Shown here piece by piece: positions 8,801 to 17,018 of a stretch of 34,536 nt of DNA; the stretch's first letter is position 1, and each line of letters begins with the position of its first letter. The stretch spans positions 1 to 34,536 of the forward strand of contig JAOAEQ010000026.1 of assembly GCA_026416715.1 (NCBI GenBank). Direction: 5' to 3'. The position numbers and the translations under genes were made by a program. The stretch is from a bacterium. GTDB lineage: Bacteria; UBP4; UBA4092; JAOAEQ01. Under the pieces are notes generated by a model, which did not search any database, had not been told where the DNA came from, and saw only the letters and a program-made list of their open reading frames with translations.

Positions 8801-9099
8801 CGCAAGCGTATCTTATGCAGCATAATATCCCGGCAAAACCGATTCTGAAATTGCACGAAGGGAGACCGAACATCGTTGATGCGATTAAAAATGGTGAAAT
8901 CCAGCTGGTGATTAATACTCCAGCAGGGAAATTGAGTGAATTTGATGATTCGTATATTCGGAAAACGGCGATAAAATATAAAATCCCGTATATTACGACG
9001 TTAGCTGGTGCGCTCGCTGCCGCGAAGGGAATCGAAGCGGTTCGTAAAGGACATAGTAAGGTTAAAAGTTTGCAGGAATACCACGCCGGGATAAAGTAG
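5899..9099 (+). CDS. carB: Carbamoyl-phosphate synthase large subunit
   Basis: CarB makes carbamoyl phosphate from bicarbonate, two ATP and ammonia channelled from the glutaminase subunit CarA, feeding pyrimidine and arginine synthesis in the cytoplasm. The 1066 residues match the usual length. The first ATP-grasp half (about 1-400) opens with [21 protein letters not shown] and holds the GGTGGG loop. An oligomerisation region follows (about 400-545). The second ATP-grasp half (about 550-930) opens with [19 protein letters not shown] and contains GGRGMEIV. A methylglyoxal-synthase-like allosteric domain closes the protein (about 935-1066, [12 protein letters not shown] to NTPAG). The start has AAAAGGAG 8 bases upstream. 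carA is not adjacent on either side, so the two subunits are probably encoded apart or carA lies outside the window. Expression may be attenuated by the leader hairpin. Confidence 0.98.
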   Translation: [1066 protein letters not shown]

Positions 9100-9355
9100 A
9101 AATCTCATGTATTGAAAGCCCGTTCGTAATCAAGCTTGATAAATCAATCTTCTTCTTCTACCCAGTCACGCGATACTACGGCATAAACTCTAGTCGATGG
9201 TTGCAAAGCTTCAGTTGAGATTAGAAAATTTTAGCTTGATAAATGAATAACTCCTATTTTTAGATAGAGGAAAAACATCAATACATCTTTGATAGCTTTA
9301 GCGCAGGGTTCAATCTTATGGGTTAAAACCTAAAATTACCATATTACTTTGATAC

Positions 9356-9374
9356 CCCGAGCTAAAGCTCGAGG
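9356..9374. repeat. CGAGCT/AGCTCG palindrome
   Basis: CGAGCT AA AGCTCG (9358-9371) with CC/GG flanks lies just past the stop of the metalloprotease gene in the carB/metalloprotease convergent spacer. Read on the minus strand it resembles the 2224-2243 element. It has no T-run, so it is not a convincing terminator for either gene. Confidence 0.5.
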
Positions 9375-9386
9375 CTAACCAAATAT

Positions 9387-10250
9387 TTAGGGAAACCGTA
9401 GGGTCAAAACAAACGATTCCCATTTCTTTTTAAACGCATCCATATCAGGTTCATCGAGAACTTGTTTCAAGGTGTTATACCCCGTCGGGTCGGATTTCAT
9501 ATTCTTGGCAAACTCATGATAGAATTTAACGAGTAGCCCTTTCTCTTGCAGATAATAACAGAGATATCGCGCTTGCGCATAGTTATCGTTATACTTTCCT
9601 TTATCATTCCGGTTATAGAATGTATCATCATCCATTGCAGTTAATGTCTCAAATGAAATAACCTCTCCATTTCGAATCGCTTGGTGCAATCCGTTCAATC
9701 GCCAGTTGGTAAGTCCGACGATATGCCCGTTTCGTTCCGCAGATTGCTCATATAACGATGCCAACCCTTCATTAAACCACGGCGGACATTTCGGCAAATT
9801 CGCTCGCATAAACGGATGGATAAGTTCATGCACTAATGTTCCCCCACCGGTAGCAACGTTCATAATTAGCGAATTATCCTTTGCGGAATAATAGCCGAAC
9901 GGAGTCGTTGGAGTATCATTAAACAACTCTTTAGCATACTTAATATAACTATCATTATCTTTAAATAGCCAGATGTCAATAATCTTGTTCGGGTCTTGCT
10001 TAAAATAATCCTGTTTGAGTTTATCCACTGCCCAGCGCACGACGTCAATCGCCCAATATCGAACTCGTTCCGGCGATTCATTTCCAATAACTACAAACGG
10101 CGGTTCTGTAACCACGGTGAATCCATCAGGAATCTTCGCGTTTAATTGTTTAAGATGTTCATATAATGTGGGATTAATACTAACTTCAGCCTTTCCAATA
10201 GGAATCATTAAACAATAAAAGATTGCAAGAACTACTATTATAAATCGCAT
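9387..10250 (-). CDS. Secreted HExxH zinc metalloprotease-like protein
   Basis: A 287-residue protein with a signal peptide (hydrophobic residues about 3-18, likely cut near GKA21). It carries a zincin motif H141-E-L-I-H145 followed 16 residues later by NEG (E161), the arrangement of gluzincin/MA-clan peptidases with E as third zinc ligand. The region before it (45-130) resembles DUF1570/peptidase MA-like proteins. It is probably an exported peptidase of unknown substrate; the fold also occurs in domains with no shown activity. The ATG at 10250 has AGGA about 8 bases upstream. It is the last gene of a minus-strand run that starts with the DUF917 gene, but 134 bases separate it from the lipase-like gene, so it may have its own promoter. 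Confidence 0.75.
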   Translation of the reverse strand: MRFIIVVLAIFYCLMIPIGKAEVSINPTLYEHLKQLNAKIPDGFTVVTEPPFVVIGNESPERVRYWAIDVVRWAVDKLKQDYFKQDPNKIIDIWLFKDNDSYIKYAKELFNDTPTTPFGYYSAKDNSLIMNVATGGGTLVHELIHPFMRANLPKCPPWFNEGLASLYEQSAERNGHIVGLTNWRLNGLHQAIRNGEVISFETLTAMDDDTFYNRNDKGKYNDNYAQARYLCYYLQEKGLLVKFYHEFAKNMKSDPTGYNTLKQVLDEPDMDAFKKKWESFVLTLRFP

Positions 10251-10384
10251 AGGTATTCCTATCGAGCTGTTCCGCCGTATTGAGTATCACTGGCTTTCCG
10301 GTAGTATCAATTTTAACTATAACAACATCTCTAACAGGAGAACAGCCTGCGCTACGTCAATATAATCGAAAATAATCGCCAGCG

Positions 10385-11761
10385 TCATTCAAGTAGGATA
10401 TGTAAGATATTATCTAAAAATGTTGGATTTTTCGTTAAATCCCCGTGACTTTCGCTAATGAAAATCTTATATTCAGATGGCATCCGAATAGATGGTGCTG
10501 CTCGAATACCCATTAAACTTTCTTTCGTCACCGTTCCATCACCTAACCCATACATTTGTTTCATTAGCTTCCGATTCGATACGCGATATATGGTTTGATA
10601 TCCGGTAGGGGTAGATTTAATCATCGCCCGTTGTAAAGTCGGGATACAATCTGAACCGAAAAGAATATATGTTACCAACTGTTTCTCCTGATGTACGTCT
10701 CCTGACCATAACGCTTGATGGAATCGGTTCGCCCGAGTTAATGCTGTATTTAAAAACTGTCGCTGGGTAGCTAGACATTCAGCGTATTCTTGTTCACCGC
10801 GCTGTTTTCCATGTCGTTTGATAAATTTCCGGTAGATGTTCTGCTGTATCGTCGGGTGGAATACCGACCATTGATATTTCTCCCAATTCGCTGGGGCATA
10901 TATATTGATGGCGATCGGATTCCCTTGACTATCAATGAAAATCTGGTCATCCTGATATGGTAATAAGGCATATAATGATAACATCGTAAACGTTGTTTCC
11001 GGCGGTATCTTGCCGATGAACGGTAGCCATAATCCTTGGTCGAGCCGATGGAACGCTTCGAGTGACCCAGCGTTCGGTGTTCCGAGCATAATTACTTTAT
11101 TGATATTCTTGGCGCCGGCATACGTCGGTTCTGGTACCGGGTCTTGAGCTAAAACATCTGCGGTACCGAATTTAATATAATATCGTGCGATTAATCCGCC
11201 TAGACTATGACAGACAAGGTTCACTTTCAGGTTTGGGTTCCCAGAACGCTGTTTAACCTGTTCAATCAGTGCGCCGAGCTGTTGCGCCGCTACAACCGGG
11301 TCTTTTCGCCAGTCGTATGAAAACGCAAACGCATCGGTATCTTTCGTAAATCCGCCTGCTTTCATTGCGACTGTCCGAACTTTATTATAGACTTCAATTT
11401 CAACTAATCCGGGGAATAAAGTATATTTATCCAGGATACCTGCCGGAACGAGATTATCACTGCCGGTAACCAAGTTCACCGCTTGAAACGGCGCATTTAC
11501 CGGTAGCGCTATTAGACGGGATACCCCCATACTGAACCTACCCCAAACCAGTTTATTCGTAGATTGGTCTTTCAGAATCGAACCCATTATCCCTGGAATG
11601 AAGATGACCGGATATTGTTTCGGCTGATTCCGTTTATCGGCATAAATATCCATCAGGGTTCGTTCGTTTACCTGATGAACAGTCGCACAGCCGGAAATTA
11701 TGAGTATGATAAAGATACCGAGTTGTATAACTATCGGAAACCAGAATTTATTTTTGCGCAT
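10385..11761 (-). CDS. LCAT-like alpha/beta-hydrolase lipoprotein
   Basis: A lipoprotein (lipobox LIISGC with Cys25) of 458 residues related to lecithin:cholesterol acyltransferase / group XV phospholipase-type hydrolases. The pattern is the GIMGS oxyanion segment after VIFIP (about 51-61), the nucleophile elbow CHSLGG (Ser186), GDGTV carrying the likely acid Asp, and a C-terminal SHGDL carrying the likely His. It should be anchored in a membrane facing the periplasm or outside and act on lipids or other acyl esters; the exact substrate is unknown. I start it at the ATG at 11761 (MRKNKF) because an in-frame TTG at 11773 has no ribosome site either and would only add four residues. It begins 18 bases after the esterase stop, indicating co-transcription. 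Confidence 0.82.
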   Translation of the reverse strand: MRKNKFWFPIVIQLGIFIILIISGCATVHQVNERTLMDIYADKRNQPKQYPVIFIPGIMGSILKDQSTNKLVWGRFSMGVSRLIALPVNAPFQAVNLVTGSDNLVPAGILDKYTLFPGLVEIEVYNKVRTVAMKAGGFTKDTDAFAFSYDWRKDPVVAAQQLGALIEQVKQRSGNPNLKVNLVCHSLGGLIARYYIKFGTADVLAQDPVPEPTYAGAKNINKVIMLGTPNAGSLEAFHRLDQGLWLPFIGKIPPETTFTMLSLYALLPYQDDQIFIDSQGNPIAINIYAPANWEKYQWSVFHPTIQQNIYRKFIKRHGKQRGEQEYAECLATQRQFLNTALTRANRFHQALWSGDVHQEKQLVTYILFGSDCIPTLQRAMIKSTPTGYQTIYRVSNRKLMKQMYGLGDGTVTKESLMGIRAAPSIRMPSEYKIFISESHGDLTKNPTFLDNILHILLE

Positions 11762-11779
11762 AAGAGTAACCAATTCAAT

Positions 11780-12784
11780 TTACCATTGAGCATATAGAGA
11801 ACTACAAAATAATCGTTTTTTCCGGATATGCTCGAAGTTTTCTATGGTTAGGTTCTGTTGTGAATATAATTGCCAGATTTTTTCTATTTTCGTCGGAGTA
11901 GCGCTGGAATGAAATAAGTTTGCAATGAATATTATAGAATTATATCCTTCCGCAGCTATAACCTGCGATACAATATGGACGCTGGTTGTTTCGGTATACG
12001 CCGGATAGATCGATAAGCTATTCAGATAATCACGATACTCCCGATTATAACTGGTTATCGCTGCGACAACTATTCGGAGACTGGTTCTTGATTGGAATAG
12101 CGCTGCATTTTCCCCAGCATATCTCCACGGAGAATATTGGTTGAAATACGCTTCGTTATTTCCGAAAATCTCTCGTGCGGTATCCGGTAATAAAGTAGTC
12201 AACGTTGACCATGGGAATAATGCTGCGTCGTAGAGTATAGCGCCGTTAAATAAATTCGGGAATTTAGTGATATATAACGCTGCACCGAATCCGCCCATCG
12301 ACCACCCTTGCACAATCCGATATTTCCGCTGCGCTATCGTTCGATACGTTGAATCGATATGCGGGATAAGTTCGTAGATAACGTTGGTTTCTGCAGGTTT
12401 AGTTGAATCGATACTATCCGCCCAGAAGGTATATCCATAGCTATTCGGGTAAACGATGATTACCGAACCGATAACTCCGGAATCGCGCGCGTATTCAAAC
12501 GGTTCTGCGATCGTAATATTATGGCTGCTGGGAGTATCCCCTAGTCCATTAAGATGATAAATGACTGGATATCGTTCGGTACTTGTTGCATATCCTTCTG
12601 GTAGATAGATGTTATAGAGAACTGTTTTCTGGCTCAGGTGACCGATGAAACTATGCGATTCGATGGTTCCTTTCAGACTCTGTGCAAGACATACGGTTCC
12701 TGATAGAACAGAACATAGCACCGATAAGATAAAAAACAACGGTATTCCTGTTCGGATGTGCGTTGTAAAATATTTACGTATCAC
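11780..12784 (-). CDS. Secreted esterase (PF00756-like alpha/beta hydrolase)
   Basis: A 334-residue protein with a signal peptide (hydrophobic 14-33, likely cut after CLAQ35). It belongs to the putative esterase family that includes esterase D, feruloyl esterases and enterochelin esterase-like proteins. The start of the domain shows the YLPEGY...YPVIYHLNGLGD pattern (60-83), the nucleophile elbow is GWSMGG (Ser162), and LFHSS near residue 297 is the best candidate for the catalytic His. The usual HxW after the His is not seen, so the last third is divergent. It starts with GTG at 12784 and overlaps the aroM-like gene by 11 bases, which suggests translational coupling. The substrate is unknown; with the lipoprotein next door, a shared ester or lipid substrate is possible but unproven. 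Confidence 0.8.
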   Translation of the reverse strand: MIRKYFTTHIRTGIPLFFILSVLCSVLSGTVCLAQSLKGTIESHSFIGHLSQKTVLYNIYLPEGYATSTERYPVIYHLNGLGDTPSSHNITIAEPFEYARDSGVIGSVIIVYPNSYGYTFWADSIDSTKPAETNVIYELIPHIDSTYRTIAQRKYRIVQGWSMGGFGAALYITKFPNLFNGAILYDAALFPWSTLTTLLPDTAREIFGNNEAYFNQYSPWRYAGENAALFQSRTSLRIVVAAITSYNREYRDYLNSLSIYPAYTETTSVHIVSQVIAAEGYNSIIFIANLFHSSATPTKIEKIWQLYSQQNLTIENFEHIRKKRLFCSSLYAQW

Positions 12785-13481
12785 ATTTCTTATTATAATT
12801 TACAACAAGCAGTTTTAGATAATAGGCAAGTATCGTTCGCGGTAGCAAAACCGGTTTTCCGGTTAAAAAAAGGATATCCCAAGCTAATCCAGCTGAATAA
12901 CCGAAACAATCTAAAACAATAATACTAATATCTGGGGATTCACATCGTGCGAGTAATACATCAAATTCTGCTTCCTGGTCTAATGGATTAAATGGAATAA
13001 ACAGCAGTTGCACTCCAAGCGGCGCCCATTTCTTCTGCATAGATTTGGTTTGTATCTCTAGCGGATAAATAATGGCTACAGTTCGGTTCTGGTGGAATTT
13101 ATTCACCGTATTGTGCAGAATCGTTTTAGACGCAACTAAAAGTCTATGTGGAGTTAACCCGGTAAACTCTTCAGTACAAAGTAGTCCAATCAATGTAACC
13201 TCATGCTGTTCTAATCGCGCTATCGCTTGATTGAGAAAGGGAACAATATTATTTTTCCCAATGATAACCGGAGCCCCATCATTCAATCGGGTAAATAACG
13301 GAATTTCGGATTCGTTCGGCCGTAATCGTTCTATTTCTTTCGGAGCAAGACCATCTAATGCGCCTGCTTGGATAATTTCGATAGTATTCCCGAGAATCAA
13401 CCGCATCTCTGAAACAATATCTTCTCGCGGCGATTGACCGATAGTCACCAATCCGATTTTAACTGTTTCTACTTTTTTCAT
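12774..13481 (-). CDS. aroM: AroM family protein
   Basis: A 235-residue cytoplasmic protein of the AroM family (PF07302), recognised by IGLVTIGQSPRED near the N terminus, QAGALDGLAPKEIERLRP, the IPLFTRLNDG stretch, LLCTEEF in the middle and VLDCFGYS near the end. The two Cys positions (about 102 and 192) and the fold recall Asp/Glu/hydantoin racemase-like proteins, but no reaction is firmly established for AroM; the name comes from its place near aroL in Escherichia coli. I use the ATG at 13481 rather than the in-frame TTG two codons earlier. AroM genes elsewhere often lie near DUF917 genes and peptide or amino-acid utilisation genes, which fits the DUF917 gene just upstream here. Confidence 0.85.
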   Translation of the reverse strand: MKKVETVKIGLVTIGQSPREDIVSEMRLILGNTIEIIQAGALDGLAPKEIERLRPNESEIPLFTRLNDGAPVIIGKNNIVPFLNQAIARLEQHEVTLIGLLCTEEFTGLTPHRLLVASKTILHNTVNKFHQNRTVAIIYPLEIQTKSMQKKWAPLGVQLLFIPFNPLDQEAEFDVLLARCESPDISIIVLDCFGYSAGLAWDILFLTGKPVLLPRTILAYYLKLLVVNYNKKCDT

Positions 13482-13606
13482 AACCAAAACATTTGTTTAG
13501 CTTAATAACGCAGGAACGGTTATCGTCGCGCCTGCTGTTATTCCTGTGCAATTACAAATCGGGTAAAGAAATGCTCTGCCCTTATAGCAGTTAACAAGCA
13601 AAAACG

Positions 13607-14671
13607 CTAAATTCGGCTGATCATATCCCAGATTCGGGATAACAGATTTTTATCTTTAACTCCGGAACCGAGAATCAAATATTTTTTCGGAACCGATATC
13701 AGATATATTTCCATCCCTTCTTTCAGTTCCGCGCTAATCAGCGGTAGTCCGGTATCAGCCGAGAAGGTTATAATCAAATCCGGAAATGCCGCAAACCGTT
13801 TCCCTTCGGCATCAAGTGCCATATATTCGTTCCAAAACGGAATATGCAGTATCAGGTTTCCAACTTCCAATTCGAATTTGCCTACATCTAGTCCATCCAT
13901 GGTTTTCAGAATAACAGATTTAATTTTTCCTTTAACCATCATTTCTTCCGGAAGATTATAGAAATCAAGTAGAACACGAACGCGTCGTTCCGGGCAATCT
14001 GCCGGTTGCGAAACAAACCGATTCCCGAGTTCAATCGCTCGCTGGATCGCGCCCGGTGCACCGTTATATTTAACATACTGCGCTGGAACCGGATTCCGCG
14101 CTACCGCTACCAGTCCGCCAGCTTGTATTGCGGATTCCAGCACCTGGGTTGCGGTCTGCTCAACGGTTCCCTGAAAAAACGATTCAACCCGATTTTTACC
14201 GTACCCACCAACAGCAGTCTGCGCGGTCAGATACCCTTTCTGACAATGCAATCGCATCGAACCCATTAATCCGAGCGGATGCGCTCTACCGTTAGCAGGC
14301 GCATCAATAACCGGAATATTGAATACTACGGATTGCAACCAGCCGTTAACGATACCGAACGCACCGAGTTCGCTGGAAATCAGCCCGCTGATTTTCAACC
14401 CAGTTTTTTCGAGGAATAATTCTACTGCACGAAGATAATCTTCCGGCTGGAGCCTGATTTCTTTCCCCGCAGAGGGAGAACCAACCGCAGAAACGGTTAT
14501 CAGTATAGCATCGTTAGGCACGTCGTCAATAGATAAGATGTGGTTGAATCCTTTTTCAATTGCGCGTTGGGCAAGTTTTCTTCCATCTTCAATCCATCCA
14601 CCGCCACCACCACCGAATATCGCTCCACCGATCAGTACGGATTCAAGGTTAGATTTATCTATTTTCAACAT
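13607..14671 (-). CDS. DUF917 family protein (S-methyl-thiohydantoin desulfurase-like)
   Basis: A 354-residue protein of the DUF917 family (PF06032), also described as the S-Me-THD domain from thiohydantoin degradation. It shows the family's glycine-rich opening FGGGGGG (about 17-23), GSPSAGKE, the SSELGAFGIVNG segment, IDAPANGRAHPLGLMGS in the centre and a beta-rich C-terminal part (about 230-354). It is cytoplasmic: no signal peptide. Members are found beside hydantoinase, AroM and transport genes, and the AroM gene here follows after 125 bases. A role in hydantoin, thiohydantoin or cyclic dipeptide catabolism is an inference. I choose ATG 14671 (MLKIDK) over an in-frame GTG four codons earlier, because GGTAAAG lies just upstream of the ATG. 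Confidence 0.85.
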   Translation of the reverse strand: MLKIDKSNLESVLIGGAIFGGGGGGWIEDGRKLAQRAIEKGFNHILSIDDVPNDAILITVSAVGSPSAGKEIRLQPEDYLRAVELFLEKTGLKISGLISSELGAFGIVNGWLQSVVFNIPVIDAPANGRAHPLGLMGSMRLHCQKGYLTAQTAVGGYGKNRVESFFQGTVEQTATQVLESAIQAGGLVAVARNPVPAQYVKYNGAPGAIQRAIELGNRFVSQPADCPERRVRVLLDFYNLPEEMMVKGKIKSVILKTMDGLDVGKFELEVGNLILHIPFWNEYMALDAEGKRFAAFPDLIITFSADTGLPLISAELKEGMEIYLISVPKKYLILGSGVKDKNLLSRIWDMISRI

Positions 14672-15164
14672 AATCTTTACCACGAATTAACCCAAATTTT
14701 GTTTGAAAAACGATCCCTCGCTTGCTTGCGTAAGCATGATATTGTATCGATGAAAATCCGTTACTCTTGATGACACTTTAGCCCTCTATCTGAAGATAAG
14801 AATGAATCAGTTCAGCGGATGAAATAGCCCCGAATTTGCGTTCGGAGAATAAATGCATAAACAAATCCCTTGATAAAGAAAAACGCCGATGGTAAAACTT
14901 GGGTTTAACATCGATCCATCGTTTCCGTTTCAAAAACTGAAAAATGGTAGAACGAAATATCAGAAGAACATTGTTTTCTTCTCTTGTTTCGTATCATAAT
15001 AATATTATCTAACTCACCGCATTTTTTCGACCTGAACTTTAGCTCAGGGCTAGTATCCTGTAGGGGTAGGTATCTCTAGAGAATATAGCGCAAAAAGGTT
15101 GGTTTAGCAAGTTACGAAAGCTTGACGCGGGTTAACCATACGGCCGCATTACCTACAATTTACG
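14672..15164. other. Gene-free spacer with weak palindromes
   Basis: This spacer precedes the DUF917 gene and follows the phosphodiesterase gene. I see no credible ORF or RNA gene. It holds the palindromes CCGAA/TTCGG (14830-14845, context TAGCCCCGAA) and CCTGAACTTTAGCTCAGG (15031-15048), which resemble the element at 2224. A promoter for the DUF917 gene run should lie near 14700-14800, but I cannot identify it. Confidence 0.5.
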
Positions 15165-16772
15165 TTATGGAACCGTGGTGGTGGTCGAATAAGTGGTAGT
15201 AGATTTTGCTGCTTGTTTATTCAATTGGTATACCTTCATCTCGTTAAACGTTATACTTCCGTCGTTATCAGCGTCCATTTGTTTGAATACTTTCGGGCGT
15301 GGAAATTCTGCTGCGGTCAATTTACCATCAGCGTTCGTATCAAATTTTTTGAACCGTTCTTCAACCGTTAATTGTTTCTGCTGGTTTTGCGGTTGCGGTT
15401 CCGTCTGTTTTTTAGCTGGTTGAACATAGTCTGACGGTTTAATTTCCCGTGGTGCGCCAGTCAATTCTGTCCCGATAAGTTTCGGCTCCAGTTTGCTGAT
15501 ATCGATTCCAAATCGAACCATAATTGTTGCCGGTACATCAGCGATAATCCCACCGCGAGTGACCTTTTTATCATTAGTTACCAGCCAAGAATGCGGAGCG
15601 AACCGATGCGATTTGCTATGTTCATCAAATCCATGGTCGGTCATAACATACATCAAGGTCTGGTTATATATCCGTTGTTCTTTCAGATAAGTTAGAATCT
15701 TCCCGAGCTGTTCATCGCAGGCAATCGCTGCATCCCGATATTCTTTACTATCAATTCCGAACCTATGTCCGGCATGGTCTGGGTCAGAAAAATGTAAAAA
15801 TGCGAAAAACCGCGTTTGGGTATCCTGTGCTAAATATTTTAATGATAATGTACCGACTTCATCCGCATTCCGCTGCGCTATATCGCAGATATCAAGATGG
15901 TTTTTCGTTAAATAGAACGGTTCCCCTTTAACACTAACAATCGTAGCATCTACACCGGTAGGAACTTGCGAGTCAGCTTGTTGTTTCGCTTTCTTTTTCT
16001 TCTGGTTAAGTGATTTCTGCACTTCTTCCGGACCACGAGCGCCAACATGCGCTAGTTTCCCGGTAACCATAATCGTTCGGATTTTATCTTTCCCGCCGAA
16101 ATGGTTCTGTAACCGTTCGAAAATCGTATATCCTTCTGGAATCGGCTGGAATTTAGTATTCGAATATACTCCGGTCTGGTCTGCGCTTAATCCGGTTAAC
16201 ATTTCCGCATGGCTCGGTTTTGTACAGGTTAAATGTCCGACAACTTCTATCTCCTGGATTGACCCTTCGCGAATCAATCGCGCCAGATTGATTAGTTCTC
16301 TTTTCTCCAATAATTCGTTAACAACGCTCCGGTCAAGGCCATCCCAGGAAATAAGGATAACATTCTTCGGGAATACCCGCGGTTCGCGAATAATCGGGGT
16401 GATTATCGGCGTCGGGGTAGTATCCTGTGCGGTGGTATCAGTTGACTCACGTTGACGCCGACCACGGAACTGCGCCATCGCTTCCATAAATTCCGCTAGG
16501 GTTACTGAACCATCATTATTCTTATCAATCTGTTGAAAAAATTCCGGTCGCGGGAATTCGCTTTCAGTCAGTTTCCCATCGCCATTTCTATCCATCTGTT
16601 TGAACCGTTCTTCCGGCGAGAATCGCGGCCGCTGGTCAGCTGTTCGCTGCCCGTAAGTTCGCTGGTCAAATGAACGCGGTTCTTCTTGCGCAACTGCGGT
16701 CGTGATTGGAATTATACTGAGTAGAGAGATTATTCCTGAAAGTAAGATAAAACGCTGCAACGGTTTAACCAT
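15165..16772 (-). CDS. Secreted phosphodiesterase/phosphatase flanked by EF-hand pairs
   Basis: A 535-residue exported protein; the signal peptide (1-28) ends near TTAVA. The catalytic domain (about 135-440) is of the alkaline-phosphatase superfamily, nucleotide pyrophosphatase/phosphodiesterase branch. It has ISWDGLD (metal Asp144), TCTKPSH (probable nucleophile Thr184), DPDHAGH (330-336) and MTDHGFDEH (377-385), which supply the two-metal site. Before it are EF-hand loops at 61-72 (DRNGDGKLTESE) and 83-94; after it are loops at 478-489 (DTNADGKLTAAE) and 500-511. The two pairs are so alike, both containing EERFK and EFPRP, that one copied the other. A Pro/Thr linker (109-134) and a Gln-rich linker (452-468) join the parts. 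Calcium binding outside the cell is likely; the phosphoester substrate is unknown. Its ATG has GAGGAGG upstream. The C terminus is Thr-rich. Confidence 0.88.
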   Translation of the reverse strand: MVKPLQRFILLSGIISLLSIIPITTAVAQEEPRSFDQRTYGQRTADQRPRFSPEERFKQMDRNGDGKLTESEFPRPEFFQQIDKNNDGSVTLAEFMEAMAQFRGRRQRESTDTTAQDTTPTPIITPIIREPRVFPKNVILISWDGLDRSVVNELLEKRELINLARLIREGSIQEIEVVGHLTCTKPSHAEMLTGLSADQTGVYSNTKFQPIPEGYTIFERLQNHFGGKDKIRTIMVTGKLAHVGARGPEEVQKSLNQKKKKAKQQADSQVPTGVDATIVSVKGEPFYLTKNHLDICDIAQRNADEVGTLSLKYLAQDTQTRFFAFLHFSDPDHAGHRFGIDSKEYRDAAIACDEQLGKILTYLKEQRIYNQTLMYVMTDHGFDEHSKSHRFAPHSWLVTNDKKVTRGGIIADVPATIMVRFGIDISKLEPKLIGTELTGAPREIKPSDYVQPAKKQTEPQPQNQQKQLTVEERFKKFDTNADGKLTAAEFPRPKVFKQMDADNDGSITFNEMKVYQLNKQAAKSTTTYSTTTTVP

Positions 16773-17018
16773 AGATTTGTCCTCCTCGAAAATCTACTAT
16801 ACGTTTTACCATTTAAGACGAACCGCAATTGCGTTCGGTTCCTTTTTATTCCAACGTAAAATCACATATAATATTGTATTTGATACTGGAAACTAAAACC
16901 AATATGCTTATGGTATTGGTATCGGGACAATTTCTTGAACCCTATAGTTCACCTGATACATCGGAGGTAATCAATCAAACCCTTACCCTATCTAACCGCT
17001 AAGATGGAGGAGAATAAT

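Noticed and set aside
17004-17018. Upstream ATG for the HD-domain gene
   Set aside because: The GGAGGAG ribosome site for ATG 17019 lies inside these codons, so the upstream ATG is unlikely to be used.
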